This document shows positions 36,360 through 45,496 of a DNA stretch of 64,000 nucleotides, piece by piece. The stretch is from Bacteroidaceae bacterium. Its GTDB lineage: Bacteria; Bacteroidota; Bacteroidia; Bacteroidales; Bacteroidaceae. Every line of letters starts with the position of its first letter. Position 1 is the stretch's first letter. The notes under the pieces are model-generated. The model ran no database searches, had not been told where the DNA came from, and saw only the letters and a program-made list of their open reading frames with translations. Position numbers and translations under genes: made by a program. The stretch spans positions 21,902-85,901 of the forward strand of contig JAGBBX010000049.1 in NCBI GenBank assembly GCA_017938245.1, in the 5' to 3' direction.

Positions 36360-37199
36360 ATGAAAAAACATATAGGAGCGCACGTATCGGCGAGTGGAGG
36401 AGTAGAGAATGCTCCGCTGAATGCCACGAAAATTGGAGCCGATGCTTTTGCACTTTTTACAAAGAATCAGCGTCAGTGGGTATCGGCACCACTTGCAGCG
36501 AAGAGTATCGAACAGTTTAAGCAGCGATGTGACGATGGTGGGTTCGATGCACGTTACATTCTGCCGCACGATAGCTATCTCATAAATCTGGGTAATCCCG
36601 ATGAGGAGGCTCAGCAAAAGTCGCGTGCAGCATTCATCGACGAAATGAAGCGCTGCGAGCAACTTGGTCTTAAACTGCTTAATTTTCATCCGGGAAGCCA
36701 TCTGAATAAGATTTCCATAGAGGAGTGCCTCGACAAGATAGCCGCTAATATAAACCTCGCGCTCTCGATGACAAACGGTGTTACAGCTGTAATTGAGAAT
36801 ACTGCAGGACAGGGTAGTAATCTTGGTAACCGTTTCGAGGAGATACGTTACATTATCGACCGTGTCGAGGATAAGAGCCGTGTGGGTTACTGCATCGATA
36901 CTTGTCATACCTACTCGGCGGGATACGATATTGTGGGCGACTACGAAGGGGTATTTACAAAACTTGATGAGATAGTAGGCCTGGAATATCTGCGTGGTAT
37001 ACACCTCAATGATACAAAGAAAACGTTAGGTTCGCGTGTCGACCGTCACGAAAGCATAGGATTAGGACTGTTGGGTGAGGATTTCTTCAAGCGTTTTATG
37101 AGGGATAGCCGTTTCGATAATGTTCCAATTATTCTGGAAACACCCGATGAGAGCCGTTGGGCCGAGGAGATTGCACTTCTAAGAAGTTACGAGGAGTAA
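36360..37199 (+). CDS. nfo: Endonuclease IV
   Basis: A 279-residue TIM-barrel AP endonuclease with three Zn ions, which cuts 5' of abasic sites in base-excision repair. Typical blocks are [17 protein letters not shown] at the start, [55 protein letters not shown] and [19 protein letters not shown], holding the metal-binding His, Glu and Asp residues. Length is normal. The UDG-like gene in this window could make its substrate. Confidence 0.97.
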   Translation: MKKHIGAHVSASGGVENAPLNATKIGADAFALFTKNQRQWVSAPLAAKSIEQFKQRCDDGGFDARYILPHDSYLINLGNPDEEAQQKSRAAFIDEMKRCEQLGLKLLNFHPGSHLNKISIEECLDKIAANINLALSMTNGVTAVIENTAGQGSNLGNRFEEIRYIIDRVEDKSRVGYCIDTCHTYSAGYDIVGDYEGVFTKLDEIVGLEYLRGIHLNDTKKTLGSRVDRHESIGLGLLGEDFFKRFMRDSRFDNVPIILETPDESRWAEEIALLRSYEE

Positions 37200-37228
37200 A
37201 TACGTCTCTTATGGATATTTTTATAGAA

Positions 37229-37259
37229 GCAGTGTAAGCGTCTAAAACGCTTACACTGC
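37229..37259 (+). terminator. Terminator hairpin after nfo
   Basis: Perfect 12-bp stem GCAGTGTAAGCG / CGCTTACACTGC with a 7-base loop. T-tract weak (ATCTATCTT). The rest of the 285-base gap to the next gene shows no other feature. Confidence 0.65.
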
Positions 37260-37484
37260 ATCTATCTTATAGCTTTGGCAAATGTTAATTTTGAATTTTT
37301 AACAATTTTGTAAATTATTGGAAACTAATAAAATAGGTCTGTTATATTGTCTTTTGTATATACTCAATAGCATTTTAAACTTTCCTTTTTTTTGATTAAA
37401 TTTACATAGGAAATGGCTGTTGGAGGGGTAAGATTGGTTCTTGATTTCCAACGCAGCCCGGTATTTATAATCAATAAAAGTAAT

Positions 37485-37793
37485 ATGAATAAAATTTATC
37501 AGGAGCCTATAAATAAGGCTGAGTCACTTATCGTTGGTGTGAAGAAATGTGCCGATTCTCTTGCAAAGAAAGGTATTGTCATTAATGTGGATGCACTAAG
37601 CAATGCTTGTCGTGTTCTTGAGGATGCAGGTGCAGCGCAGGATGCTGCCGAGGTTAAACTTAAAGAGGCACGCGAAACTGCTCATCGCTGTCTCGATGAA
37701 CTTAAGGAGATTTTCAATGCCTCTAAAGCTCCCATCAAGCAAAATTACTCTCCCGAGGCCTGGGCGTCGTTTGGTATTACCGACAAAAAATAA
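37485..37793 (+). CDS. Small helical protein of unknown function
   Basis: A 102-residue protein, predicted mostly helical with a coiled-coil middle (AAQDAAEVKLKEARETAHRC) and a basic C-terminal part (APIKQNYSPEAWASFGITDKK). It resembles short Bacteroidota proteins whose ends read NYPQEKW..FG..DKR, but no function is known to me. The start at ATG 37485 (MNKIYQEP) is preferred over an in-frame ATG at 37413. It stands alone, closed by a palindromic terminator. Confidence 0.6.
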   Translation: MNKIYQEPINKAESLIVGVKKCADSLAKKGIVINVDALSNACRVLEDAGAAQDAAEVKLKEARETAHRCLDELKEIFNASKAPIKQNYSPEAWASFGITDKK

Positions 37794-37885
37794 TTGCTTG
37801 TTTATAGAAAAAAGATAACTCCCTTACAATGTTCGGTCTCCTAAGCGCTATGAATAATTAAGTAAAAGCGCAGTTATTAGTATGA

Positions 37886-37919
37886 AAAAAGCAGAATATG
37901 CGCGCATATTCTGCTTTTT
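37886..37919. terminator. Bidirectional palindromic terminator
   Basis: A perfect 24-base palindrome around GCAGAATATG.CATATTCTGC (37891-37914), flanked by A5-6 on the left and T5 on the right, between two convergent genes. It can end transcription on both strands. Confidence 0.85.
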
Positions 37920-37920
37920 C

Positions 37921-39084
37921 TTATCTCTTTTCCATTATCAGGAGTTCTTTCCAGACTGGTTTAAATTGAAATTGGTCTATAGTACCTCGTGCAACATAAA
38001 TCTTAGCCGGTTTTTGTGGCAGTGCACCGTCGGGGGCAATATGAAATGCTTTGTTACCAAGTATCTCTATCTCTTTTATAGCGCCACATACTCCAAGGGC
38101 CAGCGACTCAATGCTTTTTATGCTTTTAGGTAGTGTTATTTTGCTTAGTGAGATACAGCCTGCAAAAGCACCCTCGCCAATCATTTCAAGACCTTCGTTT
38201 AACGATACGTTGGTAAGTGAGGTGCATCCCTCAAATGCCCAGCTATCTATTCTCTTTACACTCTTGGGTAGTTTAATCTCTTTGAGAGAACTGCAACGGT
38301 TGAATATATCCATAGGAAGAGATTTTATTCCATCGGGCAGTGTAACTGTCTCGAGGCTCTCGCACATTGCAAAAAGACCATTAGCAAGGCTGTCGAGCGA
38401 GGCGGGAAGCTCAATTTCCTTTAGCGATAGGCAGTTGCTGAAGGCTTCGGGGCCTATATTCTCGATGCAGTTAGGTAGTTCAACCCTTTCTATTGAGGCG
38501 CAGCCGAAGAATGTTCCCTCTGGGAGTTTCTTGATATTCCTTCCCAATGATATGTTATTTAGCGATACGCAGTTTCTGAAGCAGTAGTCGCCTATGCTCT
38601 TGGTGCTTTCGGGTAGGGTAATGTCGGTAATTCTTTTGCAGCGCGAGAATGCCTCTTCGCCTAAAGAGGCTGTTCCATCGGGAATGTTAATCTCTACGAC
38701 TTTATCGCAACCCGAAAAAGATTTTGTTCCTATAGACTTTATTCCATCGGGTAGTGAGATTCTGTTTAATTGCCGTTGCTGGTAGAGGGCATAATCATCT
38801 ATCGAGGTTACACGATACTCTTTGTCGTTGGCACTAACTGTAGTGGGGATTATCAGCTCTCCTTTATGAAAATATCTCGTTGGCGAGTTGTAGTTCTTTC
38901 CATTGCTGTTATCCCACGTCAGTGCAACCTCGCTCTCGCCGATAATCTTGAAGTGCAGTGTTGTTGTGTCGTTGAAAGTTGCTGTTATTCGTTCTCCATT
39001 TATGGTTACGTCAGTTTGTGACGGGTTTTTTGTTCCGCAGGATGCAATTATTGCCGCCGTAAGTGCTATTAAAATTTTGCGCAT
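37921..39084 (-). CDS. BspA-type leucine-rich repeat lipoprotein
   Basis: A 387-residue surface lipoprotein. Signal peptide and lipobox IIASC give a lipidated Cys16. From about residue 105 to 330 there are roughly ten repeats of 23 residues of the LRR_5 (BspA/Treponema) type with the pattern L..I.LP.SVK.I...AF.GC.SL..I. A C-terminal cap with VPAGT-like IYVARGTIDQFQ and a W end the protein. Such proteins mediate binding to host matrix or other bacteria; the partner here is unknown. Transcribed alone. Confidence 0.88.
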   Translation of the reverse strand: MRKILIALTAAIIASCGTKNPSQTDVTINGERITATFNDTTTLHFKIIGESEVALTWDNSNGKNYNSPTRYFHKGELIIPTTVSANDKEYRVTSIDDYALYQQRQLNRISLPDGIKSIGTKSFSGCDKVVEINIPDGTASLGEEAFSRCKRITDITLPESTKSIGDYCFRNCVSLNNISLGRNIKKLPEGTFFGCASIERVELPNCIENIGPEAFSNCLSLKEIELPASLDSLANGLFAMCESLETVTLPDGIKSLPMDIFNRCSSLKEIKLPKSVKRIDSWAFEGCTSLTNVSLNEGLEMIGEGAFAGCISLSKITLPKSIKSIESLALGVCGAIKEIEILGNKAFHIAPDGALPQKPAKIYVARGTIDQFQFKPVWKELLIMEKR

Positions 39085-39241
39085 TGTCTTTCTCTTTTTT
39101 TTCTTGTGTGCGAAGATAGTTCAAACAGCGCTTATAAACAATAATAATGAAAATCTTTCTCTATAGTTCAACCTTTCCCTGGTGCACATAATGTTATTTA
39201 TCCTTCAAAAACTAGTAAAAATTCTTTGATAACTAAAAAAT

Positions 39242-39254
39242 ATCGTTATTGAAC
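39242..39254 (+). repeat. Left arm of the inverted repeat flanking the blaI promoter
   Basis: ATCGTTATTGAAC is an exact reverse complement of the copy at 39348-39360. The two arms straddle the promoter and could be operator half-sites. Confidence 0.6.
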
Positions 39255-39274
39255 GAAAAATAATCATTCAAATG

Positions 39275-39306
39275 TTTGCTTTTTTAAAAATTAATACTTT
39301 CCTTTG
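39275..39306 (+). promoter_or_regulatory. Promoter of the blaI-blaR operon
   Basis: TTTG at 39275-39278, 20 bases, then TTCCTTTG at 39299-39306 (one mismatch in the TA). It lies between the two arms of the inverted repeat. The start point would be near 39313. Confidence 0.5.
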
Positions 39307-39347
39307 CGCAGAAACTAATTCTTTTAGTTAAGGGAAAAGAGAAAATA

Positions 39348-39360
39348 GTTCAATAACGAT
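39348..39360 (+). repeat. Right arm of the inverted repeat flanking the blaI promoter
   Basis: GTTCAATAACGAT, exact reverse complement of 39242-39254. It would fall in the 5' UTR about 35 bases after the start point and 21 bases before the blaI ATG. Confidence 0.6.
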
Positions 39361-39381
39361 TTATTAGAAACCTATTATATT

Positions 39382-39738
39382 ATGAAAAGTCTGACTAATC
39401 GTGAAGAGGAGATAATGAAAATCTTTTGGGAGCGTGGGCCTCAGTTTGTTAGGGAGATGCTCCAGTATTTCGACGAGCCTAAACCTCATTTTAATACAGT
39501 GTCTACCATTGTGCGTGGACTCGAAGAGAAAGGGTTTGTTTCGCATAAATCCTACGGGCCTACGTACCGGTATTTTGCAGCAATAAGTGAGGAGGAGTAT
39601 GGCTGTCGCAGTATAAAGAGCGTTGTGGGACGATACTTTAAAAATTCTTATCTCAGTGCTGTGTCGTCGCTTGTCGAAGATGAGAAAATCTCGCTTGACG
39701 AATTGCGCGAACTTATCGAGAAGGTTAAAAAACAGTAG
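39382..39738 (+). CDS. blaI: BlaI/MecI-family repressor
   Basis: A 118-residue winged-helix repressor. The N-terminal block SLTNREEEIMKIFWERGPQF and FNTVSTIVRGLEEKGFVSHK is the BlaI DNA-binding domain; the helical tail (SLDELRELIEKVKKQ) forms the dimer. BlaI repressors are cut by a membrane metalloprotease of the BlaR type, which is the next gene, 29 bases downstream. In Bacteroidota such pairs are common and not tied to beta-lactamase. An inverted repeat on both sides of the promoter is a candidate operator. Confidence 0.9.
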   Translation: MKSLTNREEEIMKIFWERGPQFVREMLQYFDEPKPHFNTVSTIVRGLEEKGFVSHKSYGPTYRYFAAISEEEYGCRSIKSVVGRYFKNSYLSAVSSLVEDEKISLDELRELIEKVKKQ

Positions 39739-39767
39739 TAACTATTATATAGCGGTAGGTTATCATT

Positions 39768-41543
39768 ATGGCTGCAATTCTTATATACCTTATTAAATGG
39801 GCAATATTGCTTGCGTCGGGAGTGGCGCTGTTTATGCTGCTTATGAGAGGTGAGACATTTCATCGTTTCAACCGTTGGCTATTGCTTGCTATTGCAGCAT
39901 TTTCAATGGTATTGCCTGCTGTGAATTTCTCTATCGATTCTCCAATGGCTCGTTTCTCGTCTGTTATTGAGCAGCTTGTCGTGGGTGACACAGATGGAAA
40001 TGTCGAGGTATCAATAGTAGTAGAGGAACCATTGGCGCAAATGCTTGTTGCGGATAATGTTCCCGAGGATGGAGTAACGCTGTGGCAGCATATAACTTCA
40101 TTGGACACATTGGAGTGGGTGCTTGTAGTCTATGCTGTTGTGGCTCTTCTGCTTGTTGTGCGTCTGCTATATATGTATGTTCGAATTGTGGCTATTCTGC
40201 GCAGTGGAGTGAGCGGGGATATATCTCTGTATGGTGTCAATAGTAGTGCACGTCTTACTGTGCATAATGCCGATTATAAACCTTTCAGTTGGTTTTGTTG
40301 GATGTCAATCTCACGTACCGACCTCGAAGAATGTGGTCGTGAAATACTCACTCACGAGGCTGCTCACGTACAGTGTGGTCACTCTTACGATATTCTTTTT
40401 GCTGACCTTATAATTATTCTTCAGTGGTTCAATCCAATGGCCTGGATTATGAAGAGTCTGCTTAAGGATATTCACGAATATGAAGCCGATAGCGCGGTGT
40501 TGACTGCCGGCGTCGATGCCAAAAGCTATCAGCTGCTTATAATAAAAAAAGCCGTTGGCGCAAGGCTCTACTCAATTGCCAACAGCTTTAATCACAGTTT
40601 AACCAAAAAACGTATCACTATGATGTACAAAGAAAAATCAAGTTTGTGGCGCTGTACAAAAGCATTGTACATTGTGCCGTTGGCGGTTCTTGCCGCCTGC
40701 AGTTTCTCGTCGCCCAAAAGCGAAACCGAGGACAAAGGTAATGAAAAAATTGTAAACACTGCTACCGATGGCGAAATAAGTAACCTTGATGTGCAGGTTT
40801 CAAGAGACGGGCGTGAAGTTGTCGAGGTGTTAAATGTTAGGAAATACCCTGAGGTTGCTGCCGAGTATCCCGGTGGAACACCCGCATTGATGAGATTTCT
40901 GTCAACGAAAGTAAAGTACCCCAAGGAGGCCGAGAAAAGAGGCGAACAGGGTAAGGCGTATGTGAAATTTGTGGTAAAGAGTGATGGTAATGTCGATTAT
41001 GTTCAAATAGCCAAGACTTCAGGCTCTAAGGTGCTCGACGATGAGGCTGTACGTGTGGTAAAATCGATGCCTCGCTGGACGCCTGCCAAGCAGGATGGTG
41101 AGAATGTAAATTCGGAGCTTACCTTACCCGTCGCCTTTAAATTAGGCGGTGTACCAACGGTTGCAGTCGATGCTCCCGAGGGTAAAAATGAGGTTGTCGA
41201 TGTAAAGATTACTGCGGTTGATGAAGAAATTTATCAGGTTGTGGAGCAGATGCCCGAGTTTAAGGGTGGTATGCAGGCGCTTATGAAGTATTTGACAAGC
41301 AATATCAACTACCCTCAGGAGGCGAAAGATAAGAATATTCAAGGAAGGTCTTTGATTGGTTTTGTAGTTGAGAAAGATGGCTCGATAACAGATGTAGAGG
41401 TTATGAGATCCTCGGGTAACGACTTGCTCGACCAGGAGTCAATGCGTGTGGTAAAGTCAATGCCCAAATGGAATCCGGGTAAACAGAGTGGCAGGGCAGT
41501 GCGTACGCGTTTCGTACTACCTGTAATGTTCCGACTGCAATAA
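39768..41543 (+). CDS. BlaR1-like M56 metallopeptidase with two TonB C-terminal domains
   Basis: A 591-residue membrane protein. Membrane helices at about 3-20, 34-50 and 105-145 precede the M56 zinc-peptidase motif HEAAH (196-200) and the downstream EYEADS. A fourth membrane segment (about 300-315, ALYIVPLAVLAACSFSS) follows. The periplasmic end has two TonB_C-type domains (about 355-450 and 490-591), each with YP..A...G..G......V..DG....V...SG...LD.EA.RVV..MP.W.P. It should sense a signal and cut the BlaI repressor encoded just upstream. The twin TonB domains suggest a link to an outer-membrane receptor. Confidence 0.87.
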   Translation: MAAILIYLIKWAILLASGVALFMLLMRGETFHRFNRWLLLAIAAFSMVLPAVNFSIDSPMARFSSVIEQLVVGDTDGNVEVSIVVEEPLAQMLVADNVPEDGVTLWQHITSLDTLEWVLVVYAVVALLLVVRLLYMYVRIVAILRSGVSGDISLYGVNSSARLTVHNADYKPFSWFCWMSISRTDLEECGREILTHEAAHVQCGHSYDILFADLIIILQWFNPMAWIMKSLLKDIHEYEADSAVLTAGVDAKSYQLLIIKKAVGARLYSIANSFNHSLTKKRITMMYKEKSSLWRCTKALYIVPLAVLAACSFSSPKSETEDKGNEKIVNTATDGEISNLDVQVSRDGREVVEVLNVRKYPEVAAEYPGGTPALMRFLSTKVKYPKEAEKRGEQGKAYVKFVVKSDGNVDYVQIAKTSGSKVLDDEAVRVVKSMPRWTPAKQDGENVNSELTLPVAFKLGGVPTVAVDAPEGKNEVVDVKITAVDEEIYQVVEQMPEFKGGMQALMKYLTSNINYPQEAKDKNIQGRSLIGFVVEKDGSITDVEVMRSSGNDLLDQESMRVVKSMPKWNPGKQSGRAVRTRFVLPVMFRLQ

Positions 41544-41591
41544 TTCACTATTATAGCAGCAAATAAAGTTTTAGTTATTGTTTTAAAAGAG

Positions 41592-41619
41592 AGCGGCTGT
41601 AGCACGTGCTACAGCCGCT
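41592..41619. terminator. Palindromic terminator between blaR-like and S4-domain genes
   Basis: Perfect 12-bp stem AGCGGCTGTAGC / GCTACAGCCGCT around ACGT, between two convergent genes. On the minus strand CTCTTTTAAAAC follows. Confidence 0.75.
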
Positions 41620-41646
41620 TGATATTGTATGAATGTTTGAACGCGT

Positions 41647-42069
41647 TTAAAGCTCGTCGAAATCGAACTCGTCGAAAAAGTCGCTGTCGTAGCCGCTGTC
41701 GATGAAACAGTCAATCTCGCGGCGCTCTTTCTTAGTGGGGCGACCTGTGCCTCGCATACGGTCGACAAAGCCGCTTATCTTGCTCATCTCAAGAATTTCG
41801 TATTGCTCTTTGGAGGTTACATTCTCCATCAGGTCGGGGACAAGTTTGGCGCCTACACGATTTTCGGCAGCTTTCAGTACCTTGAACGAGTAGGTGATGG
41901 GCGATTTCTTCACGTTTACAATGTCGCCTACACGCACTGTGTGGGCGGGCTTTACAGTGCGCTCGCCAATAGATATATGCCCTTTCTTGCAGGCCTCGGC
42001 TGCTATGCTGCGTGTCTTGTATATGCGCACAGCCCACAGCCATTTGTCTATTCTTGCCTGGTCGCTCAT
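41647..42069 (-). CDS. hslR: S4-domain RNA-binding protein, Hsp15-like
   Basis: A 140-residue protein whose first 60 residues form an S4 domain ([20 protein letters not shown] followed by [20 protein letters not shown]), as in heat-shock protein Hsp15. Hsp15 binds 50S subunits carrying a stuck peptidyl-tRNA and helps recycle them. The C-terminus is very acidic ([17 protein letters not shown]). It overlaps the pth stop region by 4 bases, a strong sign of translational coupling with peptidyl-tRNA hydrolase, which fits a shared role in rescue. Confidence 0.88.
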   Translation of the reverse strand: MSDQARIDKWLWAVRIYKTRSIAAEACKKGHISIGERTVKPAHTVRVGDIVNVKKSPITYSFKVLKAAENRVGAKLVPDLMENVTSKEQYEILEMSKISGFVDRMRGTGRPTKKERREIDCFIDSGYDSDFFDEFDFDEL

Positions 42070-42644
42070 TCTTTGCCCACTCCTTTTTTGTTGAACTGAT
42101 TCATTGTGCGGGCAAGCCCTGCAAAGCAGAAACTTTTTATAATCTCGCCAACGGTCTCGGCTTGTGCATCGACAATTTTCTGCTCATCGCTATCGAATGT
42201 GCCCAGAACAAAATCTACCTGACGTCCTTTGCTGAAATCGTTGCCGATACCGAATCGCAGACGAGCGTAATTGGTTGTACCAAGTATCGTTGCAATGTGC
42301 TTGAGTCCATTGTGGCCACCGTCACTGCCTTGTCCCTTAAGTCGAAGCGCACCTACAGGTAGAGCAAGGTCATCTACTATGATAAGGACGTTTTCAAGAG
42401 GAATTTTCTCTTGCTGCATCCAGTAGCGTACTGCATTGCCGCTAAGGTTCATATAGGTCGATGGCTTAAGCAGTATAAGTTTGCGTCCGCGACACGAGGT
42501 CTCGGCGACAAAACCGTAACGCTTATCGGCAAAAACAGTATTGGATGCTTTTGCAAAAGCATCCAATACTGTAAAACCTATATTGTGGCGGGTTCCTTCG
42601 TACTCGTAGCCGATATTACCCAATCCGACAATCAAATATTTCAT
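42066..42644 (-). CDS. pth: Peptidyl-tRNA hydrolase
   Basis: A 192-residue enzyme that frees tRNA from prematurely released peptidyl-tRNA. Family motifs: [21 protein letters not shown] (catalytic His in TRHNIGF), [14 protein letters not shown] and [20 protein letters not shown] then HNGLKHI. Length is normal. The next gene downstream is the S4-domain protein with a 4-base overlap; rplY lies 16 bases upstream on the same strand, so all three form an operon, as in many bacteria. Confidence 0.97.
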   Translation of the reverse strand: MKYLIVGLGNIGYEYEGTRHNIGFTVLDAFAKASNTVFADKRYGFVAETSCRGRKLILLKPSTYMNLSGNAVRYWMQQEKIPLENVLIIVDDLALPVGALRLKGQGSDGGHNGLKHIATILGTTNYARLRFGIGNDFSKGRQVDFVLGTFDSDEQKIVDAQAETVGEIIKSFCFAGLARTMNQFNKKGVGKE

Positions 42645-42660
42645 TCTGTAATTCTAATGA

Positions 42661-43251
42661 TTACTTACCCTGTGCAGCCTGCTGTGATGCACGTGTTGTC
42701 TTAACGGCACATACAAGTGACTCCTTAGCGCTAACGAGCTGAAGGTTCTCGAAAGAGAGGTCGCCTACCTTGATAGACTTACCAAGACCAAGTGCTGTTA
42801 CGTCGATGAAGAGCTTCTCGGGGATAAGGCTGTAAACAGCCTTTACCTTAAGCTTGCGCTGAAGCTGAACGAGCTTACCACCGGCACGAACACCATCGGC
42901 AAGACCCTCGAGCTTAACGGGAACGGCCATTACGATGGGCTTTGTCTCTGTTACCTCATAGAAGTCTACGTGAAGGATTGTGTCCTTAACAGGGTGGAAC
43001 TGAATATCTTTCATAACGGCCTTAACTGTAACACCGTCGATTGTAAGGTCTACAACGTGAATGTCGGGAGTGTAAACGAGCTTGCGAAGATCTGCTGATT
43101 TAACTGTAAATGCTTTGCTGATGGGGTTGCCCTTTTCGTCTCTTGCCTCGCCATAGATACAGCAGGGTACAAGGTTCTCGTGACGAAGTGCTGTGGTTGA
43201 CTTCTTGCCAACCTCGGTTCTTGCCGAACCGCTGATGCTTAATGATTTCAT
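42661..43251 (-). CDS. rplY: Ribosomal protein L25 (Ctc type)
   Basis: A 196-residue long-form L25/Ctc, which binds 5S rRNA. The N-terminal L25 fold includes SISGSARTEVGKKSTTALRH and LVPCCIYGEARDEKGNPISK; the C-terminal beta domain (PIVMAVPVKLEGLADGVRAG) is the Ctc part. The promoter and leader lie directly upstream. Placement ahead of pth is a widely conserved arrangement. Confidence 0.95.
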   Translation of the reverse strand: MKSLSISGSARTEVGKKSTTALRHENLVPCCIYGEARDEKGNPISKAFTVKSADLRKLVYTPDIHVVDLTIDGVTVKAVMKDIQFHPVKDTILHVDFYEVTETKPIVMAVPVKLEGLADGVRAGGKLVQLQRKLKVKAVYSLIPEKLFIDVTALGLGKSIKVGDLSFENLQLVSAKESLVCAVKTTRASQQAAQGK

Positions 43252-43334
43252 TGTTTGTAAAATTTGTGTTACTCTAAATTAAGTTAATTCTCTATTGCTT
43301 AATTCGCCATCACACGATGTCTTTAAAGCGGGCA

Positions 43335-43366
43335 CAAAGGTACGCTTTTTATTGTAAATTAGCAAA
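43335..43366 (-). promoter_or_regulatory. Promoter of the rplY-pth-hslR operon
   Basis: Minus-strand TTTG (43363-43366), exactly 20 bases, then TACCTTTG (43335-43342): a near-ideal Bacteroidota promoter. The 5' UTR would be about 77 bases. Confidence 0.8.
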
Positions 43367-43453
43367 TTTATCGTACTTATTTATGTCGTAGAAATACAAA
43401 TTATGCTATTCAACGGCAAAATATAGATTCTAAAACTGTAAATACCGGTTGTC

Positions 43454-43816
43454 TTAGAACTCAATGTCTATTTTAAGGTCGCTATCGCTTAGTGTGTTAT
43501 CTTCGGCAGGTGTTTCATCAATGTTGCGAGGTTTATATTCGCCCTGCTCGGCAACAACAAATTCTATGGCTTTTTGAAGACTGTTTATGAACTTCTCGAA
43601 GTCCTCGCGGTAGAGGAATATTTTGTGCTTCTCGAATGAAACTTGTGCGTCATCGCCCGATACAATTTTCTTGCTCTCGGTTATAGACAGATACATCTCC
43701 TCTTTCCTGTTTTTCTTTACATCTATGTAATAGATTCTCTTTCCGGCTTTTATCGCCTGTGAGAAAACAATCTCTTTCTCATTCTCGTAGGAACCATTCT
43801 TCTTGTATTCTTCCAT
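43454..43816 (-). CDS. DUF3276, Pur-alpha-like nucleic-acid-binding protein
   Basis: A 120-residue protein beginning MEEYKKNGSYENEKEIVFSQ. The PUR-type repeat KAGKRIYYIDVKKNRKEEMY then LSITESKK and the helix FLYREDFEKFINSLQKAIEF match the Pur-alpha/DUF3276 family, which binds single-stranded DNA or RNA. The tail is acidic (DSDLKIDIEF). The start at ATG 43816 is supported by AGGAAAG just upstream; the in-frame ATG at 43864 adds unrelated residues. Transcribed alone. Confidence 0.85.
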   Translation of the reverse strand: MEEYKKNGSYENEKEIVFSQAIKAGKRIYYIDVKKNRKEEMYLSITESKKIVSGDDAQVSFEKHKIFLYREDFEKFINSLQKAIEFVVAEQGEYKPRNIDETPAEDNTLSDSDLKIDIEF

Positions 43817-43995
43817 GTCTTTCCTAAAATAATCCTTTGTGTTTGTAATTTGCTCCAACTGCAAATTTGTGGAAAATTTTTTTAAAAATCAATTATTATT
43901 CTGTTTTTCTGTATAAAATGTTGACATATAGCCGTAAGAATGGCTGTAGTGAGGTTATTTTTATTAATTTAGCACCGTTTTTTGTGTAAAAGAGT

Positions 43996-45447
43996 ATGAA
44001 TGTTGATGAAACAATCTTGTCTATGAGGGATGGCATTGCGCGTGCTTCCGAGGTGCGTTTCGCTCATCCGTTGAATATAGACATATTAAAAGGTGAGAAT
44101 ATTGCTGTGGTAGGTTGCAATGGTGCGGGAAAAAGTATATTGGTCGATACGCTTCTTGGACGCTATCCGCTGAGAGAGGGCAGTGTGGTCTATGATTTCT
44201 CTCCGTCTGAATCAGATGCTGTCTATAAAAATGTGCAGAGCATAACATTTCGTGATATTTATGGCTCTTCCGAAGCGAATTATTGTTATCAGCTGCGATG
44301 GAATCTGCACGAGCAGGAGGATATTCCAATAGTACGTGAGATACTTGGATGCATCGACGATGATGCCTATGCTTTGTTACAGCGGTTTCATTTAGTTGAC
44401 TTTATTAACGAACCGGTGGTTCAGTTAAGTAGTGGCGAATTGCGTAAACTGCAAATTGTGAAGGCGTTGCTCGCTCGACCGCGTCTTTTGGTGTTGGATA
44501 ATCCATATATAGGATTGGATGCACCGACACGTTCTATGCTCGACAAGGCACTTGTTGAATTGGCCGACTCGGAAAGCTTGCAGATGATTATTATATTAGG
44601 TTCGCGCGAGGAGATTCCATCTTTTGTCGATTCTGTCTTTGTGGTCGAGAATCGCGCTGTGCTTGGGAAATTCAAACGCGAGGAAATTGGCACTGTCGAC
44701 TCATTACCGGATGAATCTTCCGTTGATGTTTTAAGAGAAAAAGTGTTGAGCTTGTCATCTGATAATGTCGATTTTTCTTGCGACGAGGTTCTTGCAATGA
44801 ATAATATAACAGTGCGTTATGGCGAACGTACCATCTTGCGCGATTTTTCGTGGAGAGTCGGGTGTGGCGAGGTGTGGGCTCTCAGTGGTGAGAATGGCTC
44901 GGGAAAATCTACGCTGCTCAGCCTTGTATGTGCCGATAATCTTCAGTCGTATGCTTGTGATATTACTCTTTTTGCTCGTCGACGTGGTACGGGTGAGAGT
45001 ATCTGGGAGATAAAAAAGCGTATAGGATATGTGAGCCCCGAGATGCACCGCTCTTATTTGCGTAATCTACCTGTGATAGAGATTGTTGCGTCGGGACTGC
45101 ACGACAGTATAGGTCTCTATCGACGCTCTACCGATGCTCAGATGCAGAGTTGTATGCAGTGGATGGAGATTTTTGGCATAGCACATTTGCGCGACAGCTC
45201 CTTTATCCGTCTCTCGAGTGGAGAGCAACGTTTGGTGCTTCTTGCTCGTGCCTTTGTGAAAGACCCTCGGTTACTTATTTTGGATGAACCTATGCACGGA
45301 CTCGACCCACAGAACCGTGCAAGGGCAAAGGCGGTGATAGAGGCTTTTTCTCGACGTAAAGGAAAAACGGTGATAATGGTTTCGCACTACGAAGAGGATT
45401 TTCCATCGACGCTAAGCAACAGACTGACGCTGAAAAAAGTGAAGTAA
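43996..45447 (+). CDS. Double ABC ATPase, ModF-like
   Basis: A 483-residue cytosolic protein with two ABC nucleotide-binding domains and no membrane part. First domain: Walker A VVGCNGAGKSIL, signature LSSGELRKLQIVKALLARPR and Walker B LLVLDNPYIGLD (Asn where Glu is usual, so probably weak hydrolysis). Second domain: Walker A SGENGSGKSTLL, signature LSSGEQRLVLLARAF and LLILDEPMHGLDP. The arrangement matches ModF/PhrA-type proteins, linked to molybdate handling or other non-transport roles. No permease gene is near. Confidence 0.8.
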   Translation: MNVDETILSMRDGIARASEVRFAHPLNIDILKGENIAVVGCNGAGKSILVDTLLGRYPLREGSVVYDFSPSESDAVYKNVQSITFRDIYGSSEANYCYQLRWNLHEQEDIPIVREILGCIDDDAYALLQRFHLVDFINEPVVQLSSGELRKLQIVKALLARPRLLVLDNPYIGLDAPTRSMLDKALVELADSESLQMIIILGSREEIPSFVDSVFVVENRAVLGKFKREEIGTVDSLPDESSVDVLREKVLSLSSDNVDFSCDEVLAMNNITVRYGERTILRDFSWRVGCGEVWALSGENGSGKSTLLSLVCADNLQSYACDITLFARRRGTGESIWEIKKRIGYVSPEMHRSYLRNLPVIEIVASGLHDSIGLYRRSTDAQMQSCMQWMEIFGIAHLRDSSFIRLSSGEQRLVLLARAFVKDPRLLILDEPMHGLDPQNRARAKAVIEAFSRRKGKTVIMVSHYEEDFPSTLSNRLTLKKVK

Positions 45448-45496
45448 TCGGGCTATGTAACCGAGATAAAGAATAGAATAGACGAATGTAAGAATA

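Noticed and set aside
44480-44530. ModF-like first ABC domain as a pseudogene because Walker B ends in Asn
   Set aside because: The reading frame is intact, Walker A and signature are kept, and asymmetric ABC pairs with one weak site are common.
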